From NCBI RefSeq assembly GCF_965638725.1, contig NC_134949.1:10476951-10540950 (forward strand): DNA of 64,000 nucleotides. The letters are read 5' to 3'. How positions within the stretch are numbered: position 1 is the stretch's first letter; each line of letters opens with the position of its first letter. The DNA comes from Aptenodytes patagonicus (Eukaryota > Chordata > Aves > Sphenisciformes > Spheniscidae). The position numbers and the translations under genes were made by a program. Below are positions 25,401 through 39,390 of this stretch, piece by piece. The notes below the pieces were generated by a model. It was not told the origin of the DNA. It was given only the letters and a program-made list of their open reading frames with translations, and did not search any database.

Positions 25401-26674
25401 TATAGACTGTATGAGGTACACAGTTTTGTTTGTTGTTGTGGAATGGAGCTTCTAATTCAACAGTAATTTAGATAGATTCCAGTTTGTGGTTTGTTACTAT
25501 GTGATTTGACATGGACACACACCCTCCATGCGACATTTCTTTTACCTGGGAAAATTGGATAATGAACTAATGAAGGTTTTCTTGGCTGATAATGCTGTCT
25601 ATTTTCAGAATGGAGCAATTACACAATCTTTTTAGCACTCAATGTCTATCTAAACAAAATCAATGCAAAAATAAGGGCTACTTACAGTGAAGTATTGTTG
25701 GTTTACATTGTTTGTGTAGTTCTCTGGGAGTTTGAAATGATGCTGAAATGATACAGTAAAAAAATTCTCAGGAGCTTTAAAACCAACAGTTTAATGGCCA
25801 CCTGATTTTTCTCTCAACTGAAGTAATTCACCACTGTTTGTCTGCCTCCATACAAATGTAATGCCTTATCATTGCTACACTTCCTTTTTTTAGAAGAAAA
25901 GCTCATTCTATGCATCTCAAAACTAGACATGGTTTGAATTCACATGGTTTCAAAGTTGTAAATTAGGGCTGGATTAAAGCTTCCAAGCTCTTTATTTACA
26001 GAAATAAAACAGGAGTTTCAGGGTCTGTTTTTTCTATTCTTACCCAGTTTTCTGTTTCATCTGTGAATTCTTCAAAAGGGCATAGAGAATTGTTTGGACA
26101 ATGCTTTCAAAATGTAATGCACTGTGTAAGCACTGATTTTTGCTATTATATATCAGAGCAGAAGAAAAGTCTAAGTATGAATTGCTATTAGAATTATGGT
26201 AAAGATGAATGCCTATTCAGGCTATCAGCTGATTCACAGACTTTAACCTACAAATTAAGGTAAGGGAAATTCAGATTAAATATACACAATGCCTTGATAG
26301 TACAACTAAGTAGCTTGTGGATTCATTCTTCCAAAGTTTTCCTGGTGCTTCTGAACTGTTAACTTCTAAATTTGTACTGAAGAGAAATCTGAAAGAGCAA
26401 AAGCTCTCTCCTGTCTTACTTGGGAGCTGGACAGTACTTTTTCCATTGCTCAACTGTTTTCTTTCCAACTGTTATATTATTATAAAAGAAAAAAAAAACA
26501 AAAACCTTTTCATTTTTAAGTTCACCTAGAATGTAGAAGTATGGAATGGTGTCATAATATGATTCTCAATAAAACATTTCTACTGTAGACTTTGACTTTC
26601 AGATTTTTTGATCAAGTACTGCATTAGGTAGTTCATCTGAAGGAATTATCACTAAATGAGTCGGATACAACATA
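22454..26674. other. Intron 1 segment, no gene seen
   Basis: AT-rich unique sequence with short poly-T and poly-A runs. No coding exon, transposon or RNA gene is recognised. Confidence 0.55.
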
Positions 26675-26831
26675 TTCCCTGGAAACATTCAAGGTCAGGT
26701 TGGACGAGGCTCTGAGCAGCCTGATCTAGTTGACGATGTCTCTGCTCACTGCAGGGGGGTTGGACTAGATGACCTTTAAAGGTCCCTTCCAACCCAAACT
26801 ATTCTATGATTCTATGATTCTATGATTCTGT
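26675..26831 (+). mobile_element. CR1 LINE 3'-end fragment with octamer tail
   Basis: The sequence begins with CCCTGGAAACATTCAAGGTC and continues through GTTGGACTAGATGACCTTTA and GGTCCCTTCCAACCC. It ends in about three copies of the ATTCTATG octamer (26799-26829). These are the end of CR1 ORF2, the 3' UTR and the diagnostic tail of an avian CR1 inserted on the plus strand. It is severely 5'-truncated, keeping about 157 bases. The final octamer copies are near-perfect, so the insertion is probably not among the oldest here. Confidence 0.95.
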
Positions 26832-29800
26832 GTTTTCTTTCTTGATTTTCAAAGACTTCTTTCAGTAGAAGATTTGCAGATAGTTTTAAAGGCTTCTATA
26901 TATGACATCTTTGTTGCCAACCTACTCCAAAGAAGTACTGTGATGAAGACTTATGTCCACTTTTGTCTTAGGTCACATCTTTTAATGAAATTAAGCTTAG
27001 CCTTTTGTGTTATCATGCTATGAGACAAAATAATGCTAAAGCTGCATGGAAATGGTCTGTCATCCCCGATTTTTGTGTGGTCGTAAAAGAATTTCAAAAA
27101 GTCATAAAAATTATGTACAGAAAGGAATCTATTGCATCATTTATTATCTCTCTGATGCATTCCTGAATATAATTTCTAATATGCCTGAATTTATTGTATA
27201 CAATTCAGTTTAACATGTGTGAATGATGCAGTATCTCAGACCAGGTGACTGAGTGTTCCTCTATACAGACCTCAAACAGCAGCAGTGCATGCATCATATT
27301 CGTGTGTCTCTGTTTTTATTAGCGTCGTACTTGGAAGCTCCAATCAAGAAGCAAACCCCATATTATTATGGGTTCTGTATGACAGAAGCTTGTGAGACAG
27401 AGATCCTTAGACAGAAACTTTGACATGGAAACAGCATCCCTAGTAATGATAAAACAATACAGTTTATGTCTCCTGAGGGTTTTCTCTGATAATACCTGTA
27501 GGGGAACAAATAATGGCAGGGGTAATATTATGTATACTAATGTGTGTGCACCTCTAACATGATGTAAGGCAGCCAAATCACTTTCTATAATTTTTTCTCC
27601 TATGTGTTCATTGCTGTTATCAATGTGGGACAGACATACTTGTAATGCAGGCAGACGTTAAATGGTTATACGGTTTAGTACCCAAGAGAATGGTATAACC
27701 TCTGCCATAGGTGACACCATTAGTGATAGATAGGACAGAACAGTAGTTTGCCCAATACTTAGTATAAGGCTCTTAGTCTTTTGTAAATGTATGTTGTCCC
27801 CCTTTAGGACTTCATAAAACTTCATAGATCTCTCTTATCATTCTTATCCTGCAGATGTTTTTGCATGTGACTATTTCTGGTTGTGCTACAAATTGTAAAA
27901 AAATATTTTCAGGACTGGGCACAGCTAGTTTATTATAGGAGCTAGATGCATTAATTTATTACAGTACATCTAGTATGGTCCCATTCTGTCTTCAGACTAT
28001 GGTCAGTGGAAGAGACTTAAATTTCTCTATCTCAGCTTCAATGAATTTTTGACAGCTGTTCAGGCTGACATCCTTTGTATGAGTACACTGGGGTTGCATT
28101 GGTTTTGATGGGAGTAGCGTGTGTTATGTTTTAACTGTTGATATATGCTTTGCCTTATTTCTATGTGCTAGCATTATTATTGATACTATACAGCAGTATT
28201 ATACTTTCCCATTACAGTGTATGGGAATATATAATAACTAGTAGGATATTCTGTAACTGCAGAATTAGAAATGATTATTAATCTACGTGACATCCAAAGA
28301 AAAAAGCACTAAGCTTTTCAAAACTATAAACTATACTTCAAACCTAAATTTATAAAGTCCTTTTATAAACTGTGACCTTAGGCATATCACATGGTTATCT
28401 TTGCCTTAGCTAATCGGTCTGGACTATGCACAACATTACCACTCTGCACCAAGCTAGGCACGACTTGCTCTGGATCTGATTTCCAGCAAGTATTGAATCA
28501 CTTAATCCTCTGCTTTTTAAACTATGGGGGAAATGCATGGATGTGGATTGCAAAATTCATGTTGACGTCAATAAAGCCATAATTTTGCCCTATATAGTTT
28601 GAAGTTATTTCTGTGACATTAAGGTACTTGGAACTACTGCATGCATGTGTTGATCATATACAAATTTCCTCCGTATGCCTTTAGTTCTTTATTGAGCTGA
28701 ATGTAAGTTCATTATCTTCCACGTGTTTTTATATTCATTTGCCTCTTGCCTCTGTATAATTAAAGTTAATATCTACATAAACATTAGTTATGTACACTCA
28801 GCAGATGAGCTAAGTGTAACTACTCACTAGTGGTTAAAACTAGCTGGTAGGCAAATAATTAGGGTTGCTTTTGAGAAGATTCAGAGGTATTTGTGCAGTT
28901 GCTGTGTGTCCAAACTGAAACATCCACATTTATGAGTATTTAACATCTTTCATGAGGACTGAGCATTTTCTCTCACACAAAAATGCACATCATTAATTTT
29001 TAACAAATAAATATGCATTTCGTCTGCTATTGATGGGAAAAAAAGGCTTTTTTGTTTGCTTTCTGAGAAAGTAATAGTTACTGAAACTTAAATTAAGCTT
29101 GGCCAGTAATAGATCTAGTTTGTTGAACACTGGAGAATACTTAAAGGCCATTTGGTTTCCTTTTCTGAAAAAGAATGCAGGGAATCTGGTGGTGAATCAG
29201 ATATTGTTTAAAAGGTTACTCGGATTGTTATGAGTCAGGGAAGGCAGAGTGAAATTCATTTTCTTTGTTTAGGAATTGCCATGTAGCATTTAGAAAGAGT
29301 ATGTGTGTAAATTTAAATAGCATCATCTTCCTTACTTCCCCAGCAGTGCTCTTTCTTTATTCTTAATCTGTATAAACCCAAATATTTCTGCTTACTGGGA
29401 GATCAAAAAATTGAAAGGAGTGGTGCACCTGAGGTGGGAGGAAGGCAGCACCCATGTATTGAAAGCAAGCTCCTGTTACAGCCGGATGCCCTTCCATTTG
29501 AAATGCAGTACTCTGTTATTCCATTTAAAACAAAGAAAAGGATCTGAAGACTTTACAATAGGATTGTTTTATTAATTGGTTGTGTAATGTTATTTAAAGA
29601 AACCTAATTTTCCTTTTGTTACGTTCGCATACATATCTAGAAATCATCAGTATAGAAAGAAGTGCTGTCAGATTAGCAAACAGAGAGCAGCCTGGATTCA
29701 GACAGAAGCCAATCAAAGCCGGAAAGCCCATTTCCAGTGACATTGCTAAGCACGGGGATGAATATTCGCTGGAGTTCACTTTGGAATGAAAATGTTGCCG

Positions 29801-32800
29801 CAAAGGCCTCACGCTTTCAGCTAAGGAGTGGCAGGGAAAGGGATCCACCTGAGGAGCACAGGTTTGACACAGTTGGACTGCATCCAGCTTTGAGTATTGC
29901 TGTGGCTTCCTGCGGGAAGCCAGAGTTGCTGATAACTAATGAGGTCCGTACCCTGTTCGGAGTGCTCGCTGACAGCATGTCACAGAGCAGCAGGGTAATA
30001 TAAATAATAGGATTTTGCTCTGTTTTATTTATTGCTCTTTGTTGCTTTTATTTTTAGCTCCTTGCTACAAGAGATGGGTCTCTGGATTGCTTGCTCTGGT
30101 GCACACACTTTCTTTTTCGCTGGCTGTCTTTCTCTGTCTCTTGACAGGTGTAAGGAGGATCCTAAATATAGAAGCCACCCGTCAGTTGGCTTCAGCAATC
30201 AGCAAGCACTGATTTAGCATTTCTCTTAGCCAACTAAGCTCCAGAAGGGTGTTTCTTTTAAATGTTCATAAATTTATTCAATTACAAGCTTTCTTTAAAA
30301 TTATTAGCAAACCAGGTTATCCTATAGTGTGAAGAATACCATAAGCAAGTATGTCGCAGGAATGATAGTTGTCAGGAATGGCTTTTGCGATGGAAAGGAG
30401 AGAAAAATGCTTCTTAAAGAACTCCCATATTTTAGCAGTTTAGTTAATGGTCCAATATCTCATTGGGGAAAACACTGACACTAGGTATAAGTACAGTCTC
30501 CAGTTTTTAGATGAAGGAGCACACTTTCAGACATAAATAACTGTACAATTTCCTATGAATTTTTCCTCAGAAGAGACTTAACTGCAAGTGTACTGATTAG
30601 CTGGGGTTTACTTTGTTATACACAGAAATTAGGCATGTGGTGAGAAATGCAGTTGTCCTGGTACTGAATGTTTATAGTGCTCAATAAAAGTATTTTTAAC
30701 ACAGAGTAATATTTTTCATGATGCACATTTATTTATGCTTCTGTTGAGGTCAGCACAATACTGATTCTTAAAAAATAATTGGCCAAATTTAATATATTAT
30801 CATTGCAAACCATTCTAATTAGGATATTTGAAAAAAAAAAAGCTGCATCACTACCTTAAAGACAACATACACATTCTGTGTTAGTCTGTATGAAGGCGTT
30901 TCAAATTCTTTCTCTTCCTTGTCACCAGTTGCCATTAATATTCATAGAAATTTTTCACAGTCTACAGAGAAGAGAAGGAGAACCTAAAATTCAGTATTTA
31001 ATTGTGACAAGTGAGTTGCATGTGATGAAGAACATTTTTGATACTGATCTGCTTTGATTTTTGTGTTTTATGATTGTAATACACTTCTAGGATATTAAAC
31101 ATTGTGTTAAACAGAGGAACGCAAGTGAAGTCAGTGCCTTTACGTGGCTCAGAAGGGCGGTAGTACTTTTTTCATGATAGTTGTAGTGGTTACATGTGGC
31201 CTGCCTGCTTGTGAAAAATTCTGTAGCAAAGTATAGCATGGGTTTGTTATGCTTATGTAAGGTTTTATTTTTGGTAACCTGTTCTCCCTATACCCAGCCA
31301 TGAGAAACAACCTGTTCCCCTATTTTTTTACTGGTTTTTAAGTTGGTATAATTTATTGCAAGCTTCTACCACGTCTGGGACGTCTGCTGAGGTCGTTGAT
31401 GGAAAGTGATTAAAACCTGCAGAAAGAAGTAAGAGGGCTGCTGGGTAAAAATAGCAGGACTGGTCCTGAGAAAAGGAAGAACGGTTTAAGGTAGAAGATG
31501 TTTCCAAGAAAAGGATGCTTTCTCAAGTGTGGAACAAGAGATATGGGGATAGGCCTAACTTTCTTGATACAGATAGTCTCAAGCTTTTTACCTGAAAATC
31601 CAAACTGCATCTAATGCACCTTCTGGGTAGAAGCCCTTTTATATTTCACAGATCAGAACTAGAACCTGCGGAAGCCTAGGAGTTTTGGTTATGAGCTTGA
31701 GTTTTTGGGTTCAAGGGAAACTGAATATTCTTCAGTGTGAACTCATGTGATCTGAGTGCAACTTGTCAAAGGAGCAAACCAGAATTGCCATAAGCTGATA
31801 ATGCAGCTACCTGAGCACAGCTTTAGCTGCAACCAGCGGCTACTGTGGTAGGCAAACATATCTCTGCTGAGGTATAAGCCACCACGTTGGAAGGAAGAAC
31901 TGCTTGTTTAAAAATGCCTGTGCATCTAATAGTTAGAAGTTTATTCTCTCCTCAGTCCTCCAAATTTATTTTTCACTGCAGCACTATGTTTCTTCTAGTT
32001 GGCTAGAGACCTGGCTAGATTCTGTCTGCCTTCGGCATATCGTTTGCGGAATACAATGGAAAGAACTTTTCTGCTGAATTTATTTTACCAGCCTGGTGTT
32101 TATTAGACAGAAGAGGTGGTAGTCTCCTCTCACAAGCATTGTCTTTTAGTCACAACATACAGGAGTGATGTTGTGGCTGTGTGATTACATGGTTCTTCTT
32201 TGCCTTTTATCCAGGACAGAATCCATGTACTCTACTTTCACCTTTGTGTTTTCATAGTCTAGATACATTTTCTAAATAGAATAAAAAATTGGGTCAGACG
32301 ATTTTTCCATCAACCTCCACAGGCATTAAATCAGGTCCATATTGGGATTATGTGACAATATTTCAATTTTTGTATCTTAGATCATAAAGTTACATGAAGC
32401 AAAAAATAGCGTTTGTTCAGGAAAATTTATACTAAAACAGCTCCTAGCAAAAGATAAGAAAAAAAATGCATTTACATTGTGAGAGTTAGGAAACTACCTT
32501 CTTAATAAAAACCTTTGTTTATACCTATATATATATACCTAGATATAGATACCTATCTATCTATTGACCTTTTGATCTCTGTATCCATCTATCTATCTGT
32601 TTACTGGGATGAAGTTGGGGGTAAGAAATAGTGCCTCTAACTGGATTAAGGATGTAATTAAGGATGTTCCTGAGAGGATGTTAGAGTATTTTGGGAGAAG
32701 AACTACTAAGATTGTTAATAAAAATCACCGGTCATGTTACATGCTTGGTAATATTGTGCTTGAAGTGAAAATATATGGAACAAAAGGAATCCCTGGGAAT

Positions 32801-35800
32801 CTGTAGCATTAGGTAGTGGTGGTTTGGAGTGCTGATAGTGATACAAATATATGTTTGTCCAAATAAAGAGAGGAGGAACTTTAGAAGTAGAGTTCATAAT
32901 CTCTTATGCTGAAATAGTTTCTGAAATGCTACTCACTTTTGTATGCACACGTTTAGGGTACAAGGTAGGTTTTGTCTTCTCTCTCTGTGCTAGTCATTAG
33001 AGCCTGGCAAGAGCAGTCAGGCTGGATGATGCACAAACCTCAGGCATTTTCAGACAGCAGAGTTACAGATAAGAGGTATAAATCTTGAAAAAAGCACAAT
33101 CAGTTATGATTTTCCCACAGAGAGGAGCCCTTCACTGTTTTCAAAACAGACTTGTGATTAACAGCTAGCTCTATAAATAATGGAGATGTGTCTTATGTGA
33201 TACATAAGAATTATTCTCTCAAGATGTACGATAGTCCCTTAAGCAAATGAAGTATTTACTTTTCAAAGGGCTGGATAGTTTTTAAAAGCTTTTCTTTACT
33301 CACTTAGTAGTACTTATATTACTAGAATTTTCATTTAAGCAAGTTCAGACCTTGTGGGGAACATCAAGTATTTTATTTGTTAGAGTGAAAGTAATATACG
33401 TCCTCATTTTTGAATTCTAGTCACTGGTTTTAAAGGTAATGGTGAACAAAATCCTCTTATGAGGCGTTATTCCCATACTCTTCATGCAGCAATGTTTTGG
33501 GTTTGTATGCCATGAAATAGGATTCTTCATGGTAAGAGTTACACGCAAGAGGCCAAATTCAGTGCTGTCGAAGTAAAAGGTTCAGAAAACAGATGGCCAG
33601 GATGGCGGTTTTAAGAAGCAAGGAAGAACTGTGATCCTCATGTCTGAGTGCGAACCTACGCTGTGGCAATTACATAGTATCATCTTTTCTGTCATTTTTG
33701 GCTTAGGATTTACAGGATCTCAGAACCTGTAGGTCGGGCATATGCCTCCCATTTTCCTTTCCTTCAGGAAAATAAAATTAATTTTTAAAGATGCATATTT
33801 CTAAGTTGTTTTTTTTATGTTGAAGTTTGAGACTACTTTAGATGTTATGAAAATTATTCTTTAATGAAAAAAACCTACCTCATATCTCTTCTGATACCTC
33901 TTTTGTTTTTTTTCTAAAGCTATTGCTATTACATGATAGCAGTCTCCATGAAACTTTGTCCATTCCAGGCTAAAACTCAGATATCTCCACTAACAAAATG
34001 AAAGAGCCAGTACTTCAGGAAAACAGGTCCTACAAATTAAAACTGTAATTCCTATCAAGAGAAAACAACAAACAACTGTGTGCATATAGTCTGTTTATGT
34101 ATGCTTTTTGCGAACACTATATAGACCCTGAGCTTTGAGTACTTATATCTCCAAATTTAATTAGAACATTTAGCCTAATCCTGTGACAGTGATGTACACG
34201 TGCACAGCATTTTTCACCAAACGATGGTCAGAGGGCAGGATCTACCCAAGCGTCCCTTATTGTGGCGAAGAGTGGCTACAGCTATGCCATCCTGCTCCCC
34301 AGGCTCTGGAGAGCCAGTACTGATCCAATAGCTGTCCCAGGGTAGAAGATGTCAGTGGTATGGAAGGCATAGGTTGCAAAAGGCATAGCAGGTCTGGTAT
34401 ATGTTCATAGCTTTCTCCTGTGAGTCTTCATTCATATAGGCCATGAAATCTCAAATGCAGCGTAAACTGTGCTCTCCCCAGCAAAACTTTCCAGGAAAGA
34501 CTACCTTGTCTGTTTTTCAGGGAAGACTTTACTAGAAATGCAAACATCAGTTGTAATCAACACCTGCTTGCTCCTGTCCTGGGGAAACTAGTGTGTGTAG
34601 TATATGATGTTAAACTGAAGTGACAACACCAGGGCAGCTGTAAACCCATCAGCTATAGATAGAAATACAGAACAAACTGAAATAGATGTGTATTATTAAC
34701 TTTATGGGCTCTGCTTCCATGAGTGAAAGAAAGCCGAGAACCCCACAGGAAAGTGCTGTTTGTCCTGAGTAGCCATGCACCTTAAACTATTTATAGCCTT
34801 TATATCGATTGCCCTGCTGGCAAACTTCCCTGACCGCAGTCATCCCGTTTCTAGTTCAAGAATTAATCCCTTGGTGGCCAAAGCACAGGACTGGCAAATC
34901 CTCAAGTAGTATGATCCTCTTAAGGGAAAAGTACGTATGCCAGAGTTGTGCTGTGCAAAGTGCTTAGTGGGGCACTTACTGAGAGATTCCCACCTGCGGC
35001 TTGTCCAAACGTGTAATTTTTGTTTACATACCTTGTAGTGGGGACTAAGTAACCATAGGAATGGGATGGGGAGAATTAAAGGGCCTCTTGCTAGGAGAGT
35101 GTTACCACCTGGCAGTGTAACAGCTTGATGATCCCAGTGTTGCAGTTAATCTTTTTAAACAGAGGTTTGTAAGATCTTATGAATTGCATGTGCTCAAACT
35201 AATCTTGGGTTGTTTAAGTAAGGAATGTAATCTAGACTTCTGGAATTGCTTGGAATCTAATGATAAAAATATAAATAACTTCCGTATTTTCACTATTTAT
35301 ATGCTTTTTTTCACATTAAGAAGTCAGTTTCTTAACACTAATCACACAGCAACTTAAATACTGCTTCTTATGTATGTCCTTTGTGGTAGATTTGTTCCCT
35401 CTATGTGATTATGTTGCAGCAGGCAACAGACAGTTAAGGTATTTCTCCCAATTTTACAGCCTGTATAAGGACTGCAGCCCTTGCAATCCAGAACTGCGTA
35501 GCTCTCAAAGGACAGCTGAAAAAGGGTGGCAAGACAGCACAGCTTTGTGTTCACTGCACTTTATGTGTTAGCTTTTGGTGTTGCACATTCAACTTTTTAA
35601 AGAGGTGTCAGAGATTTTTCTATTCCTAGTTCCAGCAAGATCCCCAAAGAGGATCTCTTCTGGAGCAGTGTTGATACAGTGTGGCTTAGGGTGATATGCC
35701 AAAACATAGCACTTTATAAACAGTCACCACGTTTTCAAGGGTTTTCATCAGGAGACATTTACTGCTTGTCAAAGTGTCAGCCTGACGACTAGAGGGACTG

Positions 35801-38229
35801 AAATACACACCGGAGAACAGCAGTATGGGCAGGACTTGGGCTAACTTCCTCAGTTAGCCGTTTCCATCCATGCTTTCTAGCATTGATAGAAGTATTAATT
35901 CTAGGGGCCCCCAGCCCCACTGTAATTCTTGAGTCTTTCAAGAGCAGAGTGTCAGTCCTGGACATGGTGCAAGTGTTGTTAGTGTTGCTGGAGAGCAACC
36001 ACAGCCTAGCTGTGAGAGGCAACTGCAGTGCCTGACGTGCACGTGGCCACCTTTGAAGGATGGCTGGAGCCATTCCAAAATACTTGGAGGATGTCACTAG
36101 CTGTCTCTCCCTTTCTTTTTCCTCCTTTTTAATGTGCTCTGGCACCTCTTGTAGATGCGATCTAACTCCATCCGGCCAGCCTGCGATTCTGCTGCTTCAG
36201 TAGGCTGTCTGTTCCTCGCCGCGCTACTCCCTTCTCCTGCACAAGGGATGTAAACTGGTGGAGGCGTGAGGTGGGACGAACCTTGGCTGTGTCCTCAGTG
36301 CATTTGCAGTGCAACTTAGCCAGTAAAGGAAGCTGACAGATACGATTCATTCCTGAACTAGCATGTGACGTACAAAACTGAATTTCTCAGCCCAGATCTG
36401 ACATCGGGCATCATGACAAAAAGCCAATGTACTTCTTTGTGCTGTCAGGACATATTTCTTCTCTCTGCGAGGAAGGGGTAATGGCAACAGCCTAAATCTG
36501 CAGAGAGCCAAGAACCAAGTGCTTCCTCTGGAGCCTTAGACTGGCACTTGGTTTCCTTGAGTCTGTCTTCCCAACTGCAAGGAGTTGTCACCTTTTACGA
36601 CGCGGGGTTGCTGAATTAATTTCAGATCGTAACGCACTGAGATTTTAAAGTAGTAGGCACTATTTAAATATGTTTCATAGACTAGTATCTGTATATATAA
36701 AAATATTTTTCCTCTCCAACTCCATTATAACCAACATTAAAGAAGTTCACCACAAAGTATATTTATATGACACAAGCTTTCCTTTGTAGTGAGGAAAATT
36801 AGTTGCCCTAGCAGGAACAGTGTGATTCAGGTGTTACTAAACATAGAGATTCCCATACAAGCTACCACATTTGCTCTGAAACCTCTCCTTGTCTTTCAGC
36901 AACTGGAAAGATTAAGCACCTTTTCTCCACAGATAAATAAAAGTGCAAAGAAGCACTCTGCTCCATTTACACTTGAAGACAGTTGATCATAAAACTAGTG
37001 TTCTGGTACCTGGTTCTGGATTTATTCACTCTCAGCTTGTCATCTTCCTCAGGCATGCAGTGGTCCTGGCAGTTCTTCTCGGACTGTGCTGCTGCTGCTG
37101 AATTCATGACAGTCTTTCACGGATCAAGACTGGTATGTGGTTACGAAGTCCAGTCAAGAGAATGTGGAAGCTGATTTTTAACAAAATGTAGTAAATATAG
37201 TGAGATTAGTGGCAAACTATTAAGATAGCAACTCATCTGATCTGCTTGCAATTTGAGCCTGGATCTAGTAATTAGTTTACATATCAAAAATTTCTCTTGA
37301 AAGTAAAATCCCATGCAAAAAATGTGGCAGGAGCTTTGTCACTAAAATCCTACCTCAGTCTGAGCAGCTCAGTAGACTAATTGAATACTCAACCATTATA
37401 CAGTAGCATTCGGATTTTTTTGTAATACAGACTTCAAGAGGTTTTTTATATGAATGTGCTGCTATGGTAGAGATTATTAAAAAAATCATGTTTCTTGAAT
37501 GGCAGAACCATAAATGCAACCCAATTTTTTTGTTTTATATACATTTTCGTTTTCTGGATTTCTAAATTTATCCTAAGGGGCACATTTATCACACAGATTT
37601 TAATAGTAAGTCTTTAAAAATGGTAGAGATTACAGTTGCACATGTCTGAAAGTTGAGTGTCTCAAAAGACTGTACAGAAAAAAAATATAAGAAATGGCAA
37701 AAAGGGAGGAAATAAGGAAAGGGGAGAGCAGCACATTATCACAGTGGTGGAGGCATACAAAAGGATTCAGATTCTGTATTTCGAAAATGTCAAAGTAATG
37801 GTAAAATAGGATAAAAAAAGAACAGGAGAGTACAGGGCCTACAGCAGCAAAACTTAAAAAAAGACTTGTTCAAACAGCATCCTGCAAAACTAAATGCAAA
37901 TTCCAACTCTTTTGATTTTAATGTTGTGAGTTACATCTTTAAGACTGTAGGTTAATGGAAAAGATGACTACTCAGTTTTCATCAGCCAAAATCCATGTCC
38001 CCAACCTCAGAACATTTGAACTTCATTATTCCCAAGCAGCTGTCAAACTGTCACCTTTGCACATCCCCAGGGAAGCATAACCAAACATTAGTTAGACTTA
38101 TACAGTCTGTAAATGTGCAGGTCCGGGCAGCATATATTTTAGAGCTCTAAAGGGACAGCCTCTGAATCTGTGAAAATTATCTACTGTACATCCTATGTGT
38201 CAGAAGGAATATTTGATATTTTAAGGGAA
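26832..38229. other. Intron 1 segment, no gene seen
   Basis: Mostly AT-rich unique sequence. Two moderately GC-richer unique segments stand out, at 29600-30000 and 35780-36360. Both contain open frames but no recognisable domain, and they are discussed as findings. A TATC/TATA simple-repeat region lies at 32523-32600. Confidence 0.5.
32523..32600. repeat. Degenerate TATA/CTAT simple repeat
   Basis: Alternating TA steps followed by interrupted CTAT and ATCT units over about 80 bases, apparently a decaying tetranucleotide microsatellite. Confidence 0.75.
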
Positions 38230-38235
38230 AGAATA

Positions 38236-38263
38236 AAAAAAGAAAAAAAAAAGAAAAAAAAAG
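38236..38263. repeat. A-rich tract with spaced G
   Basis: A-runs interrupted by single G residues. The tract precedes the region that may be the 5' part of a decayed CR1. Confidence 0.75.
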
Positions 38264-39057
38264 TAGAACAGAGACTGACCTAGGGAGATACCAAGCAATT
38301 ACTCTGTTCTGGAAAGATATGTAAACAGTGTCAGGAGTCATTACAGAATATCTCCGATGGCATTATGGAATTAACCAGAAATACTGTTAAACAAATATTT
38401 TTCATTAAATCTAGTCATTTTTAGCAAAAGAAAATTGAGGAGGGAATTGATAATAAAGATGCATAATAAAAGTCTAAATTAAACCATTTAAACAGCATCG
38501 AGGTACTGTGAGTGTTCAGAAAGTAGCAAGTGAACAACCCTGACCTTGCTGCACAGTGTCTTGGAAAGTCTAGAAAAAGATCTGTGCAATGTTCTCATTG
38601 TTAATTCATTAAAAAAAATAACTTTAAGGGGAGAAGATAAAAGAATGTATAAAAATGTTTTGGGAGAAGAGCTGTTTGGAAACTATTGAGAGGCAAAAAA
38701 AGGGCAGCCAATATGAGGCAGAAGAGTAGCCACATTATAGGAAACAACACTCAGAAAGAAAGAACAGAAAAAGCCTCTGAAATGAATAGAAATATTTATA
38801 TGAGCATCCATACATTTTCTAAAGCATCTCTGTGCTTCTATATTTGAGGTTAGATTTTTGTAAAAGTGACCATTCAGCAAGTTTGGAAAATCAGTCTACT
38901 TTGCCATGTCTTGTATACCTGTGCAGAATAATTAGACACTTATAAAAGTCTTGATCATATAACCTGCAAATTTAAGACATTAAATGTAGACTTGTGGACA
39001 CTTTCCTTTGTAGTGCATGCGATTTCTGTCTGCAGCTTCTTAGGAAGGATGTGAGTA

Positions 39058-39390
39058 TGAAAGAACTGGAGAAAATACAAGGATTTATTTTTAAAGATCT
39101 AAAAATTGGAGTGTAAGTCTTTGGAAGAGGTTAAAAAAGTTAAGTGTACATAGTTCAGAAGAGAGAAGACTGTGGTCATGTGGTCATATGGTCATGGTCT
39201 ATATATAAACCTTCAAGGTAATGATGTAAATGGGGGAAGAGGTTTACAGAGTTTTAGAAGAAAGTGGTAAAAATGAATGGTTTAAACTAAGGAGCAGGGA
39301 GCGAGGAGAAATATAAGTATTTACAAAAAGGTTTTAGATCACAAGAGTGAGTAGAGAATAGAATAGGCAACCACTGGTGAGAGTAATTCA
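39058..39390 (+). mobile_element. Strongly decayed CR1-like LINE relic
   Basis: Scattered words appear in the order expected for the 3' part of CR1 ORF2 read on the plus strand. First comes an AAAGAACTGGAGAAAATACAAG block followed by an AAAGATCTAAAAATTGGAG block, corresponding to the 'ERVQ...MIRGLE' part. Next is GTTCAGAAGAGAGAAGACTG, corresponding to 'LFSLEKRRL'. Then comes GTCTATATATAAACCTTCAAGG, corresponding to 'YQYLKG'. Last is GAGAAATATAAGTATTTAC followed by GAATAGGCAACCACTGGTGA. No frame remains open. A GGTCATRT triplication (39174-39196) has expanded inside it. The assignment is by pattern recognition, not alignment. Confidence 0.45.
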
